From UBA10329 sp964500205 (GTDB lineage: Bacteria; Bacteroidota; Bacteroidia; UBA10329), in contig CAZCNS010000014.1 in NCBI GenBank assembly GCA_964500205.1, forward strand, positions 58,751-122,750: a stretch of 64,000 nt of DNA. The letters run 5' to 3'. Below the pieces are notes generated by a model, which saw nothing but the letters and a program-made list of their open reading frames with translations, was not told where the DNA came from and did not search any database. The position numbers were made by a program, and so were the translations under genes. Shown here in pieces: positions 44,329-52,956 of this stretch. Within the stretch, counting starts at the first letter, position 1. Every line of letters starts with the position of its first letter.

Positions 44329-44556
44329 ATGAACCGCGAAGCAATCATCGGAAGAACACTCCAAAGCCTGTCCCAGTTGCCAGAAAGCAAGTTGAGCGAG
44401 GTGGCGGACTTTGCGGAATTCCTCCTTACCAAAGTGGAGGTCAGGCTTACCACTGAAGGTATTCAAATGCTCGCGGCCGATGCCGAGGCGTTCCGTTTTC
44501 TGGATGAGGAGGAGGATCTGTATTCGGTGGACGACTTGGAGGAGATGTACAAATGA
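44329..44556 (+). CDS. DUF2281-like antitoxin
   Basis: 75 residues. SLSQLPESKLSEVADFAEFLL is the short helix pair of DUF2281-type antitoxins; the acidic C-terminus DEEEDLYSVDDLEEMYK is the likely toxin-binding part. The stop overlaps the toxin start as ATGA. A longer frame to 44242 is open but would include promoter sequence. Confidence 0.82.
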   Translation: MNREAIIGRTLQSLSQLPESKLSEVADFAEFLLTKVEVRLTTEGIQMLAADAEAFRFLDEEEDLYSVDDLEEMYK

Positions 44557-44876
44557 CAAAGGGAGATATTGTGCTCGTTCCTTTCCCCTTCACCGACCTC
44601 AGTGGGGTGAAGAACCGTCCTGCATTAGTTCTTCTGGCGGGTGAGCTGGACATCACCATCGCCTTTATCACGACTCAGATGAAGTGGCAGGAGAACCATG
44701 ATGTGCTGATTGCCCCAGCCCATCTGAATCGACTCAAGCGCGAATCGCTCGTGCGCCTCAGCAAGCTCACCACCATAGACCGCGACCTTGTCATCGGAAG
44801 GCTTGGAAGATTGACTTCTGCTGAGATGTTGAAGGTCAACGAATCGATGATAAGCCTGTTCAGGCTAAGGCAATGA
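44553..44876 (+). CDS. PemK/MazF-like toxin (endoribonuclease)
   Basis: 107 residues. KGDIVLVPFPFTDLSGVKNRPALVL is the classic N-terminal signature of the PemK/MazF fold; ESLVRLSKLTTIDRDLVIGRLG is the C-terminal core with the conserved Ser/Thr. Cleaves mRNA in known members. Coupled to the antitoxin gene by an ATGA overlap. Confidence 0.9.
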   Translation: MTKGDIVLVPFPFTDLSGVKNRPALVLLAGELDITIAFITTQMKWQENHDVLIAPAHLNRLKRESLVRLSKLTTIDRDLVIGRLGRLTSAEMLKVNESMISLFRLRQ

Positions 44877-44948
44877 TTCAGGAGCATATCCTCCTGATGC
44901 GCCCTACTTGTGAGTGTTCTGCTTTATTGGACAAAGCCTATTGGCCAC

Positions 44949-45012
44949 GAACAAAACGCGAAGGTGCAGGTTCTCCTTCCGTGGTCGCAGTTCCGACCAT
45001 TCAGAATGAATT
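44949..45012. repeat. 64-bp direct repeat, right copy
   Basis: 63 of 64 bases match 43738-43801. Here the segment runs directly into TACCTTTG (45012-45019), the promoter of the SOUL gene. Confidence 0.9.
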
Positions 45013-45019
45013 ACCTTTG
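44982..45019 (+). promoter_or_regulatory. Promoter with operator-like dyads before the SOUL gene
   Basis: TGGTCG-CAGTTC-CGACCA (44982-44999) and ATTCA-GAA-TGAAT (44999-45011) abut the -7 box TACCTTTG (45012-45019), 16 nt before the ATG. The positions between -33 and -7 suit a repressor or activator site. Confidence 0.45.
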
Positions 45020-45035
45020 ATAAGCACCCCGCGAC

Positions 45036-45644
45036 ATGGCATTCCGAATTATCCTCACCATTGCGGCCGTGGCAGGCGTTGGACTGCTGGTGGCGCAAGC
45101 TTACATGAACAAGAGCGTGGCTGACACCGAACAACAACCCTACACCGTGCTGTGGGAGCGCAACGGAATCGAGGCACGCTACTATCCGGAGGCTGTGCTG
45201 GCCACCGTGCGCAGTGCGGCCAGTGGCTACAAGGCCGCTTCCAACCGCCATTTCCGCGTTCTGGCAGGCTACATTTTCGGGGGAAACGAAGCGCAGCAGT
45301 CCATCGCCATGACCACACCCGTACACATGAAATTCGATGAGTCGGGTTCGGAGATGAGCTTCGTGATGCCTTCAGACCTCTCAGTGGATGCACTGCCGAA
45401 ACCCAATGACGGCAGTGTGCGCTTCGAGCAGACCGGAAGCAGATACGTGGTGGCCCTTCGATTCGGGGGCTGGGCCGATGACGGGCGCATCCTAACTTTC
45501 ACGGATGAGCTGATGGAAAAGGTAGCTGCCAGTGGACTTACGGTAAAAGGCCAGCCGTGGTTCATGGCCTACAATCCGCCCTTCCAGCTCACTAATAGAC
45601 GCAATGAGGTGGCCGTGGAGATAGAACAGCCCGCTGACTTATGA
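45036..45644 (+). CDS. SOUL family haem-binding protein
   Basis: 202 residues with an N-terminal membrane anchor (about 4-22). SOUL/HBP signatures are IEARYYPEAVLATV, FRVLAGYIFGGNEAQQSIAMTTPV and FMAYNPPFQLTNRRNEVAVEI. Known members bind haem or tetrapyrroles; bacterial ones often lie in light-responsive photolyase neighbourhoods. Coupled to the TIGR03643 gene by ATGA. Confidence 0.9.
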   Translation: MAFRIILTIAAVAGVGLLVAQAYMNKSVADTEQQPYTVLWERNGIEARYYPEAVLATVRSAASGYKAASNRHFRVLAGYIFGGNEAQQSIAMTTPVHMKFDESGSEMSFVMPSDLSVDALPKPNDGSVRFEQTGSRYVVALRFGGWADDGRILTFTDELMEKVAASGLTVKGQPWFMAYNPPFQLTNRRNEVAVEIEQPADL

Positions 45645-45931
45645 TGCGTGACTTTCCGCAACTCACCGAGGCCGATACCGACCGCGTCATTGAGATGGCG
45701 TGGGAGGACAGAACCACCTTCTCGGCCATCGAGGTGCAGTTCGGGCTTTCAGAGGCAGAGGTCATAAAGCTCATGCGCTCGGAACTGAAAAGAGCGAGTT
45801 TCAACCGCTGGCGCAAACGTGTGAATTCGGGTGTAAGCACAAAGCACGACATCCATCGGCCGGAAGGGATGACACGGTTCAGATGCAGCCGTCAGCGGCA
45901 GATCAGCGGCAACCGCATCTCCAAACGCTGA
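45641..45931 (+). CDS. TIGR03643/DUF2805 family protein
   Basis: 96 residues, likely HTH-like. Core: ADTDRVIEMAWEDRTTFSAI followed by EVQFGLSEAEVIKLMRSELK, with the C-terminal FNRWRKRVNSGVSTKH, the family pattern. Function unknown, but the family is regularly found beside photolyase and CRY-DASH genes. It converges with the CRY-DASH gene 1 nt away. Confidence 0.88.
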   Translation: MMRDFPQLTEADTDRVIEMAWEDRTTFSAIEVQFGLSEAEVIKLMRSELKRASFNRWRKRVNSGVSTKHDIHRPEGMTRFRCSRQRQISGNRISKR

Positions 45932-45932
45932 G

Positions 45933-47183
45933 TCATTGGGCCCACAGTGTGCGATAGGCCCTGTCCACGTCATACATCTCGGCCTGTCTTTCCGTGTTGA
46001 ATCTCCTGTCGGGGCGCGGGTCGTTGCCCACACCTGCCAAATAGGCCCAGTTGCACCAGTTGCTGCAAGGATCATAATCGATGAGTTGCTGCTCGAACCA
46101 CTCAGCGCCTTCCCGCCAATCCTGCTGAAGGTCGTGGACGAGGTAACTCGCCACATTCTGCCGCCCCCGGTTGCTCATGAAACCTGTGGCCAGCAGCTCG
46201 CGCATGTTGGCATCCACGAAGGCATCGCCTGTGCGGCCTTGCTTCCATGCGCCAAGTTTTTCGGCATCTGGCGGAACTATTGATTTTTTTCCATTGAAAC
46301 CATTTCGAGAGAAGATGGCACTGCCGTGTCGCAGCGTGACATAACGGAAGTAGTCGCGCCACAAAAGTTCGAACACCACCCAGTAGGTACTCTTGTTGGC
46401 CGCTCGCAACTGCTCGTAATGCTTCAACTCCACAAAAATCTGTCGCGGTGAAATGCACCCCAGAGCCAGCCAAGCGCTCAATTTGGTGGAGTATTCCGTG
46501 CCTATGAGCTCATTGCGCGTGTCGAAGTAAGTAGCCACCGCATCCGAGCCCCACAGGTAGTTATGCAACCTACGGGACGCCTCCGACTCGCCCCCCCTGA
46601 ATGGGACTGCGCTTCGAGGGTCAGGCTCCAGTTCAAGGGTCGCATCACCATCCTCGGGCCATTCCCAAACGGAAATGGCTGAGGTGTTCAGGATACTACG
46701 AGGCTCACGAGCCACGGGCCAAACGGTCAGGTTCTTCTCAGCCTTGTTGCGAAAGGCGGTAAAAACATCAGGTAGTTTGTCAGGCCATTCCTTGTGGTCA
46801 TCAGGATGCAATAAGAAACCATCCCAGCCAAGTTTCAGGTTGAGACCACGATCAGTGAGTATTCGTTCGATTCTTTGTTCATCAAAAGCGGGTTCGCGCA
46901 TGGCAAATACCGTGTCTGTGCCCACCTCTCGGCACAGTTCGGTGATGCGCTCATCGGCCTTTCCACGGAGCAGGACGAGGTCGCTTCCCAAGGCACGCAG
47001 TCGCTCGCGCAAGGCCACCACGGACTCCAAGATGAACTTCCTCCGCCATGGCGCGGCAGCAATCCAGTTGCGGTCTTCCAGCACATGAACGAATGTGAGC
47101 TGCACGCCCTCTTGAATCGCAAGGAGCAGGTTCAGATTGTCAGCTACCCGCAGGTCTGAGCGGAACCAATACAATGCTTTCAT
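45933..47183 (-). CDS. Cryptochrome DASH (CRY-DASH)
   Basis: 416-residue flavoprotein that repairs pyrimidine dimers in single-stranded DNA or senses blue light. N-terminal photolyase domain starts MKALYWFRSDLRVADN. The FAD domain has RNELIGTEYSTKLSAWLALG, STYWVVFELLWRDYFRYV, FVDANMRELLATGFMSNRGR and the C-terminal YLAGVGNDPR with RRFNTERQAEMYD, which set it in the DASH group. The ATG at 47183 is chosen over an extended frame. Confidence 0.93.
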   Translation of the reverse strand: MKALYWFRSDLRVADNLNLLLAIQEGVQLTFVHVLEDRNWIAAAPWRRKFILESVVALRERLRALGSDLVLLRGKADERITELCREVGTDTVFAMREPAFDEQRIERILTDRGLNLKLGWDGFLLHPDDHKEWPDKLPDVFTAFRNKAEKNLTVWPVAREPRSILNTSAISVWEWPEDGDATLELEPDPRSAVPFRGGESEASRRLHNYLWGSDAVATYFDTRNELIGTEYSTKLSAWLALGCISPRQIFVELKHYEQLRAANKSTYWVVFELLWRDYFRYVTLRHGSAIFSRNGFNGKKSIVPPDAEKLGAWKQGRTGDAFVDANMRELLATGFMSNRGRQNVASYLVHDLQQDWREGAEWFEQQLIDYDPCSNWCNWAYLAGVGNDPRPDRRFNTERQAEMYDVDRAYRTLWAQ

Positions 47184-47229
47184 GAAGCACAGAACGCAGA
47201 CTTCGCGGGGTTGTTCCTCAAAAAAATGG

Positions 47230-48765
47230 TCAGAGCTGGAGAAAACCGCTTGCCTGCAATTCCTCCACAAGGTCAATGTCCTCGCCCGAGACCAGATAAA
47301 CATCCGGGTTGCCGTGAACCTTTACATGCTCAAACCGACCAAAACGCTCTGGGGCAAACAGTTCGTGCGGCTCTGTGGACACGAACAGAATCTTATCGTA
47401 CCGCCTCTCCCCCAGCCTATCGACCAGCCAACGCCTGCGGTCCCCGTTGGCAAAAAGCTCGTTCATGGCCGGCACGATGGCCTTGCATCCATAAGTGATG
47501 TTCAAATGGTTCTCCACAAAACCCGGCCCAACAAAAGTGACCTCAGCACTATGCTCCAACTCTAGCTGATGGATGATCTCACATATTTCTGTGACCCGTT
47601 CAAGGCTGCCGGGATAGACCGGCCCCTCTGCTTCCCAATTGAGCTTATCCGCATGCCTTAGCACCGTCTGCGAGGACACTGCCACCTTGTAGCCCACCAG
47701 TAAAAGGCCAGCACCAGCCAATCCGAGAACACCAACTCTCGGCACACGGATAAAACTGAATAACAAGCAAATAGCCATAGGCAACGCAAGATAGATACGC
47801 ATGTAGGCGTAATGCACCGATGTATTCCCATTGTATGTGCGCTCCATTGCCAGAGCCGCAAGCATGATAAAAAGCACCCCACCAGCGTACAAGAACAGGG
47901 ATATGTTTTTACGGAAAAAGCCAAGGAACATCAGCAAGACCGGCAACACTGCTGCCAAAGTTCCCTGATACCAGACAAGGGGAATGGCATCACCAAGCAA
48001 TCGGTCCAACATGGTTATGCCCCTTGCGAAATTGTCCCAACTGACCATCAACGGCACCGCTTGATAGACCAAGTACTCGGGATGTTGGGAATAGAAATGA
48101 TCTATGTAAATCCAGAAATAGAATGCAGGGAAAAGCCCAGCCAACACCGATGCATAAAACCTCGCGGAACGCCAATGCCGCCAACAGACAACCAGCATCA
48201 ACGGAACCGCGAACAGCAATGTGTTGGGCGTAGTGAGCATCGTAAGTCCCAAACCCAACCCACACAGCAGCCAATTGACCCCACCCGGCCTGAACAGTGC
48301 GGGGAAAAGCAGCGAAGAGAAGAACACTCCAGTGACAAAACCACGCGGCATTCCCGTCACCCAATCGAATTCGGGAGAACACGCCAAGGAGATGGCCATC
48401 ACCCCGACAGCTGCCTCCGGGCGGTCGTTTTTGTTGAACAGAAAAGCCAGCAGAAGGAATGGGAACAAGGCAAGGAAAGCAGTGGCAAAGACAAGTGCAG
48501 CAGGAGCCTGTATGCCCGCCCAAGACAGGGGCACAGCCACAAGGGCTTCGAACACGGAATTATAAGTCTGCCCATAAAACGCGGGTTCGTGAAAGCGAAG
48601 CCCGGCCATCTCATGCAACGCATAAAGCATGAGCGACTCATCTATGTCAATCACCGGAAGGTTGTAGTTCCATGTCGCCCAGGCTCTGTTGAACAGCGAC
48701 ACTGCTACCGACAGTAACAACATACCGCTCATCACCTTGGCATCAACTATCTCCTTCTTCTGCAA
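47230..48765 (-). CDS. Polytopic membrane protein, GT39/PMT-like
   Basis: 511 residues with about eleven membrane segments. NLPVIDIDESLMLYALHEMAG near the N-terminus has the acidic pair in the first extracytoplasmic loop that marks dolichyl-phosphate-mannose-type (GT39/ArnT-like) glycosyltransferases; the C-terminal soluble part begins about residue 380. The lipid-linked sugar donor and acceptor are unknown. TTG at 48765 is used; ATG 48732 is an alternative. It lies 46 nt upstream of CRY-DASH on the same strand. Confidence 0.72.
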   Translation of the reverse strand: MQKKEIVDAKVMSGMLLLSVAVSLFNRAWATWNYNLPVIDIDESLMLYALHEMAGLRFHEPAFYGQTYNSVFEALVAVPLSWAGIQAPAALVFATAFLALFPFLLLAFLFNKNDRPEAAVGVMAISLACSPEFDWVTGMPRGFVTGVFFSSLLFPALFRPGGVNWLLCGLGLGLTMLTTPNTLLFAVPLMLVVCWRHWRSARFYASVLAGLFPAFYFWIYIDHFYSQHPEYLVYQAVPLMVSWDNFARGITMLDRLLGDAIPLVWYQGTLAAVLPVLLMFLGFFRKNISLFLYAGGVLFIMLAALAMERTYNGNTSVHYAYMRIYLALPMAICLLFSFIRVPRVGVLGLAGAGLLLVGYKVAVSSQTVLRHADKLNWEAEGPVYPGSLERVTEICEIIHQLELEHSAEVTFVGPGFVENHLNITYGCKAIVPAMNELFANGDRRRWLVDRLGERRYDKILFVSTEPHELFAPERFGRFEHVKVHGNPDVYLVSGEDIDLVEELQASGFLQL

Positions 48766-48887
48766 GGCTTAAGTTTTTCAGAACATGGAAAGACCGGCAC
48801 CCTGGCACTTTCCTAGAGCACGAATAAACGGAATGAACAGTGCACTTGAGAATTGGAGGGAGCAAGGATGCAAAGCATCTGAAGCGC

Positions 48888-49742
48888 TCAAAGAAGATGA
48901 ATATGATGCAAAAATGCACGTACCTCGGTGGCTACACGCACAGGATCCTCAAATGGCAACAGATGGCCTGTTCCTGCCACCTCCACAAACCGATTGGCAG
49001 CATTTCGGTCGCCAGCACGCCAACGCTCCCAGACCTCCGGACGAATCGTATCGCTGTGCTCCCCGCGAAGTGCCAACATGGGCTGCTCCAATTCTCTCAG
49101 TGCTGCATACGGATTGTGAACGGTAAGGAAAACGCGTGCCTCCCATTCCTTGGAGTATGCCAGCCGAACCATTTCATTACCGTCATCCATGGCCACTGCG
49201 TTCACATAATCGCGCAGGGCATCATCATTCACCCGACTGAAAAACTCCTTGCCACGGAAATAGCTGAACATCTCTTCACGGGAACCCCAGGTGTCCTTGC
49301 GCCTCAGCGCCTTGCTCGCAACGGGCGAAATGTGGCGCGTAACCGCCTTTGGCAGCGCGGTGCTCATCAGATACACCCATCTCGGCAGCACCACTGGTTC
49401 TATCAGCACCACTGCCTTGAACAGGTCGGGTCGCATGTGGACGGCCAACAGCGTACACACGCCACCGAAGGAGTGGCCCATCCCGATCACCGGTCCGGTA
49501 TTCTGCCATTCAAGGAAACGAACGATGTCCTCTTCAGACTGCCACCAGTTTCTCAACTCAGATGGCGCTCTGCCCGGCCACATGGGCCGCGCATCCATGC
49601 CTATGACACGGAAATCATCCGTCAATTGATTGGCCAACTGACGGTACGAAGCCACAGGAAAGCCGTTGGCGTGGGCAAAATGGATGGTATGCTGGCCATC
49701 GCCCCCGAAATCCGTCCATGGGACATCCTTCAATTCCTTCAT
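48888..49742 (-). CDS. Alpha/beta hydrolase
   Basis: 284 residues. Nucleophile elbow GMGHSFGG (Ser at about 94), HANGFP near the N-terminus supplying the oxyanion hole, and the C-terminal GTGHLLPFEDP with the catalytic His. Substrate unknown. Overlaps the small DUF2256 gene by 4 nt (ATGA), which itself overlaps a photolyase, so the hydrolase belongs to a photolyase operon. Confidence 0.9.
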   Translation of the reverse strand: MKELKDVPWTDFGGDGQHTIHFAHANGFPVASYRQLANQLTDDFRVIGMDARPMWPGRAPSELRNWWQSEEDIVRFLEWQNTGPVIGMGHSFGGVCTLLAVHMRPDLFKAVVLIEPVVLPRWVYLMSTALPKAVTRHISPVASKALRRKDTWGSREEMFSYFRGKEFFSRVNDDALRDYVNAVAMDDGNEMVRLAYSKEWEARVFLTVHNPYAALRELEQPMLALRGEHSDTIRPEVWERWRAGDRNAANRFVEVAGTGHLLPFEDPVRVATEVRAFLHHIHLL

Positions 49743-49909
49743 TTCAACGGTCGTTCATTCTTTTCTTCAACATTCCGCAAACCTCGGCATCTATCGCTGC
49801 AATACCTCACATGCTCCCAATCGCGCGCCCATTTCTTGCGCCACGTGAAGTCGCGACCGCACACCGCGCAGGTCTTCGAGGGCCGTGGATTGCGGGGTTC
49901 ATTGCCCAT
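49739..49909 (-). CDS. DUF2256 zinc-ribbon-like small protein
   Basis: 56-residue protein between photolyase and hydrolase. CAVCGRDFTWRKKWARDW followed by YCSDRCR is the DUF2256 signature, with two Cys pairs able to hold zinc. It overlaps the photolyase stop by 11 nt and the hydrolase start by 4 nt, so it is part of one operon. The family is typically encoded next to photolyases; function unknown. Confidence 0.9.
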   Translation of the reverse strand: MGNEPRNPRPSKTCAVCGRDFTWRKKWARDWEHVRYCSDRCRGLRNVEEKNERPLK

Positions 49910-51389
49910 GACGCAGGTCGTCTCTCAGTTTCAGGTGCACCTTGCGGATACGATGCGCCTCCTGTCTCGCCTCTATCGTTTTCTTGACGCGATGCACCTC
50001 TTCACGCGCATGGCGCAAAGAAGGCTCCAAAGGCACAATCGGATGTGGATAGTCTTGTCCAAGCTCAAAGTTGTACATGACCTGCTCTATGGGCGTTAGC
50101 TTCCAAGGCTCATGGATGATCGGGGCCGGAAGCGCAGCAAGCTCAGGCACCCATTTTCGGATGAAATGTCCATCGGGATCATGGTCGAGACCCTGCTTCA
50201 CAGGATTGTAGATGCGGCAAGTATTGACACCCGTGTAGCAGCCCTGCATCTGGATCTGTGGGTAATGGATGCCTGGCTCATAGTCAAGGAACTGTCGGGC
50301 CAGAAAACGGCTACATGCCTGCCACGGTTGCCATATCACCTGCGTAAAGAAACTCACCAGCATGGCCCTCATCCGGAAGTTGATGTAGCCCGTCTGTACA
50401 AGGCATCGCATCACAGCATCGACAAGTGGAAAGCCCGTGCGGCCTTGCTCCCAAGCTGCGATGAGGTCGGGTCGCAAAGGCTTGTGGAGCGCATCGAAGG
50501 CACGGTTGAAGTTCTCGGTCTCGATGCGATCCTCACGCTCGAATTTCTGAATGAAATGACAGTGCCAATAAAGCCTTGAGCGGAACTGGTGGAGGTCTCT
50601 GCGGGAAGTGCCCTCTCTTGCCGTCTCTACCCACATGGCCTGGTTGACCTGCTTCATGCTGATATTGCCCCAAGCAAGATAGGGCGAGATACGGCTGCAA
50701 TGCTCCCGCGAACCTTCGGGCTTGGAGATGTGGCGGCTGTAGCCCACGTGTCGCCTCGACAAGAAGTCGTTCAGCACGCGCCAAGCCTCGGTCTCTCCAC
50801 CTTTCTGAAACTGCGGTGCGGGCTGTGACCATGAATCCTTCAATTGAGCTGGCAATCGGAAATCCGCTCCACCATCCCAGATAAAACCGCGAATCCGTGC
50901 ACGGTCAACGGTGTGCTGCGGTTCATGCATGGTGCGTGTCCACCGCTCGGCCCAATCGCTACGGTTGGGGAGCCTTCGCACCACGCCATTGGTCTGAAAC
51001 TCTTTCCATTCAATGTTCTTCTCCTTGAAAAATGCCGCGAGGGCAAGGTCGCGGTCGTAGGTGATGCGCGTGCCGGTCTCCTCGTGGCTGAGTACACGGA
51101 TCACAGGAAGCTCATCACACAGATAACGGAAGAATACAAGGGCATCGGCATGGTAAACATGAAGGGTGAGGCCCAGCTGACGCAACCGCAACTGCATGTC
51201 CACCAGTGACTGCCGAACGAATCTCCAGTGGCGTGTGTCGCTGTCATCTGCCGCAAGCAACATAGGCTCGAAGAGATACAGGAGCAATGTGGGCACCCCC
51301 GAGGCCACTGCCTCGACCAGTGGTGCGTGGTCGGTCAGGCGCAAGTCGCGCTTGAACCAGACCACCTGAACACCCTCACGCTGAATCAT
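49899..51389 (-). CDS. Photolyase/cryptochrome, class I-like
   Basis: 496 residues. N-terminal domain VQVVWFKRDLRLTDHAPL; FAD-binding domain with RISPYLAWGNISMKQV, SRLYWHCHFIQKFE, GFPLVDAVMRCLVQTGYINF and FLDYEPGIHYPQIQMQ. It differs from CRY-DASH and from the FeS type, giving three separate photolyase lineages within 10 kb. The C-terminal extension after about 430 is basic and helical. ATG at 51389; first gene of an operon with DUF2256 and the hydrolase. Confidence 0.92.
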   Translation of the reverse strand: MIQREGVQVVWFKRDLRLTDHAPLVEAVASGVPTLLLYLFEPMLLAADDSDTRHWRFVRQSLVDMQLRLRQLGLTLHVYHADALVFFRYLCDELPVIRVLSHEETGTRITYDRDLALAAFFKEKNIEWKEFQTNGVVRRLPNRSDWAERWTRTMHEPQHTVDRARIRGFIWDGGADFRLPAQLKDSWSQPAPQFQKGGETEAWRVLNDFLSRRHVGYSRHISKPEGSREHCSRISPYLAWGNISMKQVNQAMWVETAREGTSRRDLHQFRSRLYWHCHFIQKFEREDRIETENFNRAFDALHKPLRPDLIAAWEQGRTGFPLVDAVMRCLVQTGYINFRMRAMLVSFFTQVIWQPWQACSRFLARQFLDYEPGIHYPQIQMQGCYTGVNTCRIYNPVKQGLDHDPDGHFIRKWVPELAALPAPIIHEPWKLTPIEQVMYNFELGQDYPHPIVPLEPSLRHAREEVHRVKKTIEARQEAHRIRKVHLKLRDDLRHGQ

Positions 51390-51466
51390 AGCGAGAAAAC
51401 AGCCGATGACGTGGAATGTTGGAAACGTTAACCCGTAACCTCCTCTTCCAAGTATGTCCACAGATC

Positions 51467-51474
51467 TATCTTCG
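51467..51474 (+). promoter_or_regulatory. -7-like box TATCTTCG upstream of the 131-aa lipoprotein gene
   Basis: One mismatch to TAnnTTTG, 23 nt before the ATG at 51498. Confidence 0.4.
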
Positions 51475-51497
51475 CATGACCAAAGACCCCTCTCATC

Positions 51498-51893
51498 ATG
51501 CGACTTCCTATCCTTATCGCTCTCACCGCTGTTCTGGCGGGATGCGAGTCCAATGGCGAATGTGACCTCCAGCGTGCCTGCACTATGGAGTACCGCTTCA
51601 TCACTATCGAAGTGCGCGACTCGCTGCTCAACCCTTACGTGCTCGACTCTGCGGTTACCATCATGGCCAAGTCGGGCGAGGTATTACCCATCGAGGAGCA
51701 GTTTCTGCAAGATGGTGTCTACACGGCTTTCACGGACAGCCACATGGATTACACAAACACCGTTGGCGAGTCGTTCACCTTCAGGGGCTACAAGGGCGGA
51801 GAGCAGAAAGTGAGCGAGGCGCTGCTCATCCGCCACGACTGCTGCCACATTGAACTGGTAGCGGGCAATACGTTCGTGATTGTGACGGACTGA
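51498..51893 (+). CDS. Lipoprotein of unknown function
   Basis: 131 residues: signal peptide and lipobox LAGC (Cys at about 16), a second Cys pair at CDLQRACT, then a beta-rich domain ending in HDCCHIELVAGNTFVIVTD. Possibly an immunoglobulin-like or transthyretin-like envelope fold; no close family recognised. It converges with the GT2 gene 5 nt away. Confidence 0.75.
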   Translation: MRLPILIALTAVLAGCESNGECDLQRACTMEYRFITIEVRDSLLNPYVLDSAVTIMAKSGEVLPIEEQFLQDGVYTAFTDSHMDYTNTVGESFTFRGYKGGEQKVSEALLIRHDCCHIELVAGNTFVIVTD

Positions 51894-51898
51894 AGGCC

Positions 51899-52909
51899 CT
51901 ACCTGCCATCCCAGCCGAGTGCGCTGAAGCTTTTCACCCCGCTTGCGAAATGTCGCCATACGATGGAACCTGCCAGTACTCCACTGACCTTGGGATATGC
52001 GCCAGACCGCTTGGACAAAGTGGCCCTCATCCGACCATAAAAGGCTACGTGCGCACGGAAAACAGCCATAAAATCCTTGCCATGGCCTTGTGAAAGGAAG
52101 CGTAGGGCAGCGATGCCATCCAGTATCATTCTAAGTAGAATGATCGGAAGGAGAGCGGGGCCCGGAAGATTCTTGGCCAGTAGTTCGAGTCCGTTGCGGA
52201 AATTGAGGAAGGTCTTATGCGGATTGCTCTTGTGAAGCGTGCCGCCCCCTACATGAAACACCACCGATGCGGGCTGCACCCAGACGGTGTGACCCGCCCT
52301 TTTCAACCGCCAGCAGAGGTCTATCTCCTCCATGTGGGCAAAAAAATCGGCATCAAGACCACCTACGGATCGAAACGCGGAAAGCCGCACGAACAAACAC
52401 GCACCAGACGCCCAGAACACCTCGCGCACATCGTCATACTGCCCAGTGTCCTCCTCCAGGTGGTTGAACAATCGTCCGCGGCAGAAGGGGAAACCGAAGC
52501 GATCAATGAAACCACCGCTTGCACCCGCATACTCGAAACGCGAACGGTCAGCATGATCGATGAGCTTAGGCTGGCATGCCCCAATGTCAGGGTCTGAATC
52601 TATCAGTCGGATGACCGGGTCGAGCCAATGAGGCGTGACCTCCACATCGGAGTTCAGAAGCACAGCATACTCTTCCTCCAGCCCGGCAAGGGCCACGTTA
52701 TAGCCCCCTGCATAGCCGAGATTGCCTCCCATCTCGATGATCTGTACTTCGGGATGTTGGTTGCGCACATAAGCCAGCGAACCGTCTGTACTGCCATTGT
52801 CGGCCACATAGACGCGGCCAAGTGGGCGGCTGTGCTCTACCACATTGCCCAGGAACTGTTGGAGAAAACGCTTCCCGTTCCAGTTGAGAATGACCACGGC
52901 TACCCTCAT
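51899..52909 (-). CDS. Glycosyltransferase, family 2 (rhamnosyltransferase-like)
   Basis: 336-residue GT2: VAVVILNWNGKRFLQQFL at the N-terminus, DNGSTDGS, VLLNSDVEVTPHWLDP (DxD), FWASGACLFVRLSAF and DADFFAHMEEIDLCWRLKRAG, the pattern of WbbL-like rhamnosyl transferases acting on surface polysaccharide. ATG at 52909. It follows the GWxTD gene by 47 nt on the same strand. Confidence 0.9.
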   Translation of the reverse strand: MRVAVVILNWNGKRFLQQFLGNVVEHSRPLGRVYVADNGSTDGSLAYVRNQHPEVQIIEMGGNLGYAGGYNVALAGLEEEYAVLLNSDVEVTPHWLDPVIRLIDSDPDIGACQPKLIDHADRSRFEYAGASGGFIDRFGFPFCRGRLFNHLEEDTGQYDDVREVFWASGACLFVRLSAFRSVGGLDADFFAHMEEIDLCWRLKRAGHTVWVQPASVVFHVGGGTLHKSNPHKTFLNFRNGLELLAKNLPGPALLPIILLRMILDGIAALRFLSQGHGKDFMAVFRAHVAFYGRMRATLSKRSGAYPKVSGVLAGSIVWRHFASGVKSFSALGWDGR

Positions 52910-52956
52910 CGGGGGCGGAGATGCATTTGGTGCGGATACAGACAGAAAGGCGGGCG

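Larger units (their letters stand above)
43802..44948. mobile_element. Toxin-antitoxin island between 64-bp direct repeats
   Basis: About 1.15 kb holding a hairpin, a decayed antitoxin gene, and an intact DUF2281-like antitoxin/PemK-MazF toxin pair. It separates the divergent DUF429 and SOUL genes. No transposase is present. Flanking 64-bp direct repeats suggest insertion that duplicated the promoter segment, by homologous recombination or an unknown mechanism. Confidence 0.5.

Noticed and set aside
44873..45124. Frame crossing the right 64-bp repeat
   Set aside because: Overlaps promoter and the real SOUL start; the partly similar peptide in the left copy arises only because the DNA is repeated.
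48840..50099. 419-codon plus-strand frame
   Set aside because: Antisense to the hydrolase, DUF2256 and photolyase genes; no domain.
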